Positions 4,653 through 5,017 of a stretch of DNA of 5,017 nucleotides are shown here, piece by piece (the stretch's first letter is position 1; every line of letters begins with the position of its first letter). This DNA comes from Armatimonadota bacterium. Its GTDB lineage: Bacteria > Armatimonadota > Fimbriimonadia > Fimbriimonadales > ATM1. Location: the NCBI GenBank assembly GCA_013816225.1, contig JACDEQ010000180.1, positions 1 through 5,017 of the forward strand, read 5' to 3'. A program made the translations under genes and the position numbers. The notes beneath the pieces were generated by a model. It made no database searches. It was not told the DNA's origin and was given only the letters and a program-made list of their open reading frames with translations.

Positions 4653-5017
4653 TCACGGCATCACTGCTTGGAGTCGAGATCGAAGCTGTGCGAGCGGTGT
4701 CTCGTTTTCAATTTCGGCCGCAAGCCAGGAGTTCCCTGCGAGAACATCGATCGGGCGGCGATCGGCGACATATTCGTAGGGTGGGCGCCTCCAGCCGAAT
4801 CCGGGCAGGCAGCTTTCGGCCGAGTCGGCCCTGAACCGATCGTCTACTGGGCCCTCGGCAACGTGGAGGCCGGTTTGGCGGATCGCTTCTTGCATTACGG
4901 CGCAATAGGTGAGCACGGGTTCGAAAGTCTGCCGGTCGGTAACATGCACGAAGCACCCTCCGCAGACTTTGCCGGCGTGCTTGTTGAAGGTCGGCTCGAA
5001 TTCGATCGGGCGGAAGA
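4653..5017 (-). CDS. DUF1343 / NamZ-like exo-beta-N-acetylmuramidase (GH171), C-terminal part
   Basis: These are the last 120 residues of a DUF1343 protein; the start lies beyond the right edge. NamZ of Bacillus subtilis, the characterised member, releases N-acetylmuramic acid from non-reducing ends of peptidoglycan fragments. Family landmarks visible here are FEPTFNKHAGKVCGG (6-20), HVTDRQTFEP (24-33), WRRPPYEY (75-82) and RPIDVLAG (87-94). The frame reads straight through the GTG at 4949, which is therefore internal. The catalytic N-terminal domain is outside the window. Two oddities stand out. About 18 extra residues (roughly 50-70) separate the TGL helix from the FGWRRPPYEY motif. The protein also stops after LQAVMP, without the aromatic, F-x-x-x-R-x-x-YLLY-like tail that I recall for many members. 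Whether the full-length protein has a signal peptide cannot be seen. It lies upstream of, and on the same strand as, the orphan membrane-protein gene. Confidence 0.82.
   Translation of the reverse strand, partial: FRPIEFEPTFNKHAGKVCGGCFVHVTDRQTFEPVLTYCAVMQEAIRQTGLHVAEGPVDDRFRADSAESCLPGFGWRRPPYEYVADRRPIDVLAGNSWLAAEIENETPLAQLRSRLQAVMP

Noticed and set aside
1..5017. CRISPR array, tRNA, rRNA, transposase or integrase
   Set aside because: No regularly spaced repeats, no cloverleaf, no rRNA-like stretch and no recognisable transposase or recombinase motifs were seen.

Overview
This is a GC-rich (high-50s percent by eye) bacterial window with five protein-coding genes plus a poorly organised gap. 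Two genes run off the window edges. An SLBB-type polysaccharide export protein, a twin-arginine exported enzyme and a cell-wall exo-muramidase family point to a diderm, Gram-negative-type bacterium of soil or sediment type. The Tat-exported GH109 and HEFGH-type site-2 protease recall Armatimonadota or Planctomycetota-like genomes, but that placement is a low-confidence impression and not something the sequence proves.

Layout. Bases 1-707 (+) hold the 3' part of an SLBB polysaccharide export gene. A few bases on, 714-1415 (+) encodes a VanX/DdpX-like D-Ala-D-Ala dipeptidase (peptidase family M15D), with a TTG start and a weak ribosome site overlapping the previous stop. It meets a convergent site-2 protease gene (M50, 2071-1412, -) tail to tail, and one TTAA palindrome supplies both stop codons. 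The protease gene diverges from a GH109 glycosidase gene (2115-3485, +) across only 43 bases, which contain a 22-bp imperfect palindrome. A REP-like double hairpin (3490-3529) follows the GH109 gene, then a convergent gene for a small two-helix membrane protein (3994-3530, -). From 3995 to 4652 no gene can be called with confidence. This gap holds two inverted repeats, clustered TGACG words and a chain of short minus-strand reading frames interrupted by stops. The last feature (5017-4653, -) is the C-terminal end of a DUF1343/NamZ (GH171) exo-beta-N-acetylmuramidase.

How the genes may work together. Three of the five recognisable proteins act on, or are related to enzymes acting on, cell-wall or amino-sugar substrates: D-Ala-D-Ala dipeptidase, alpha-N-acetylgalactosaminidase-type GH109 and N-acetylmuramidase. 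A fourth exports surface polysaccharide. A local theme of envelope glycan turnover is a reasonable inference, but the alternating strands show these are at least four transcription units and not one operon. I found no tRNA, rRNA, CRISPR array, transposase or integrase. Nothing here amounts to a demonstrably new system. The best leads are the shared palindrome at 2083-2104, the orphan membrane protein, the broken small reading frames upstream of it, and the shortened NamZ tail.
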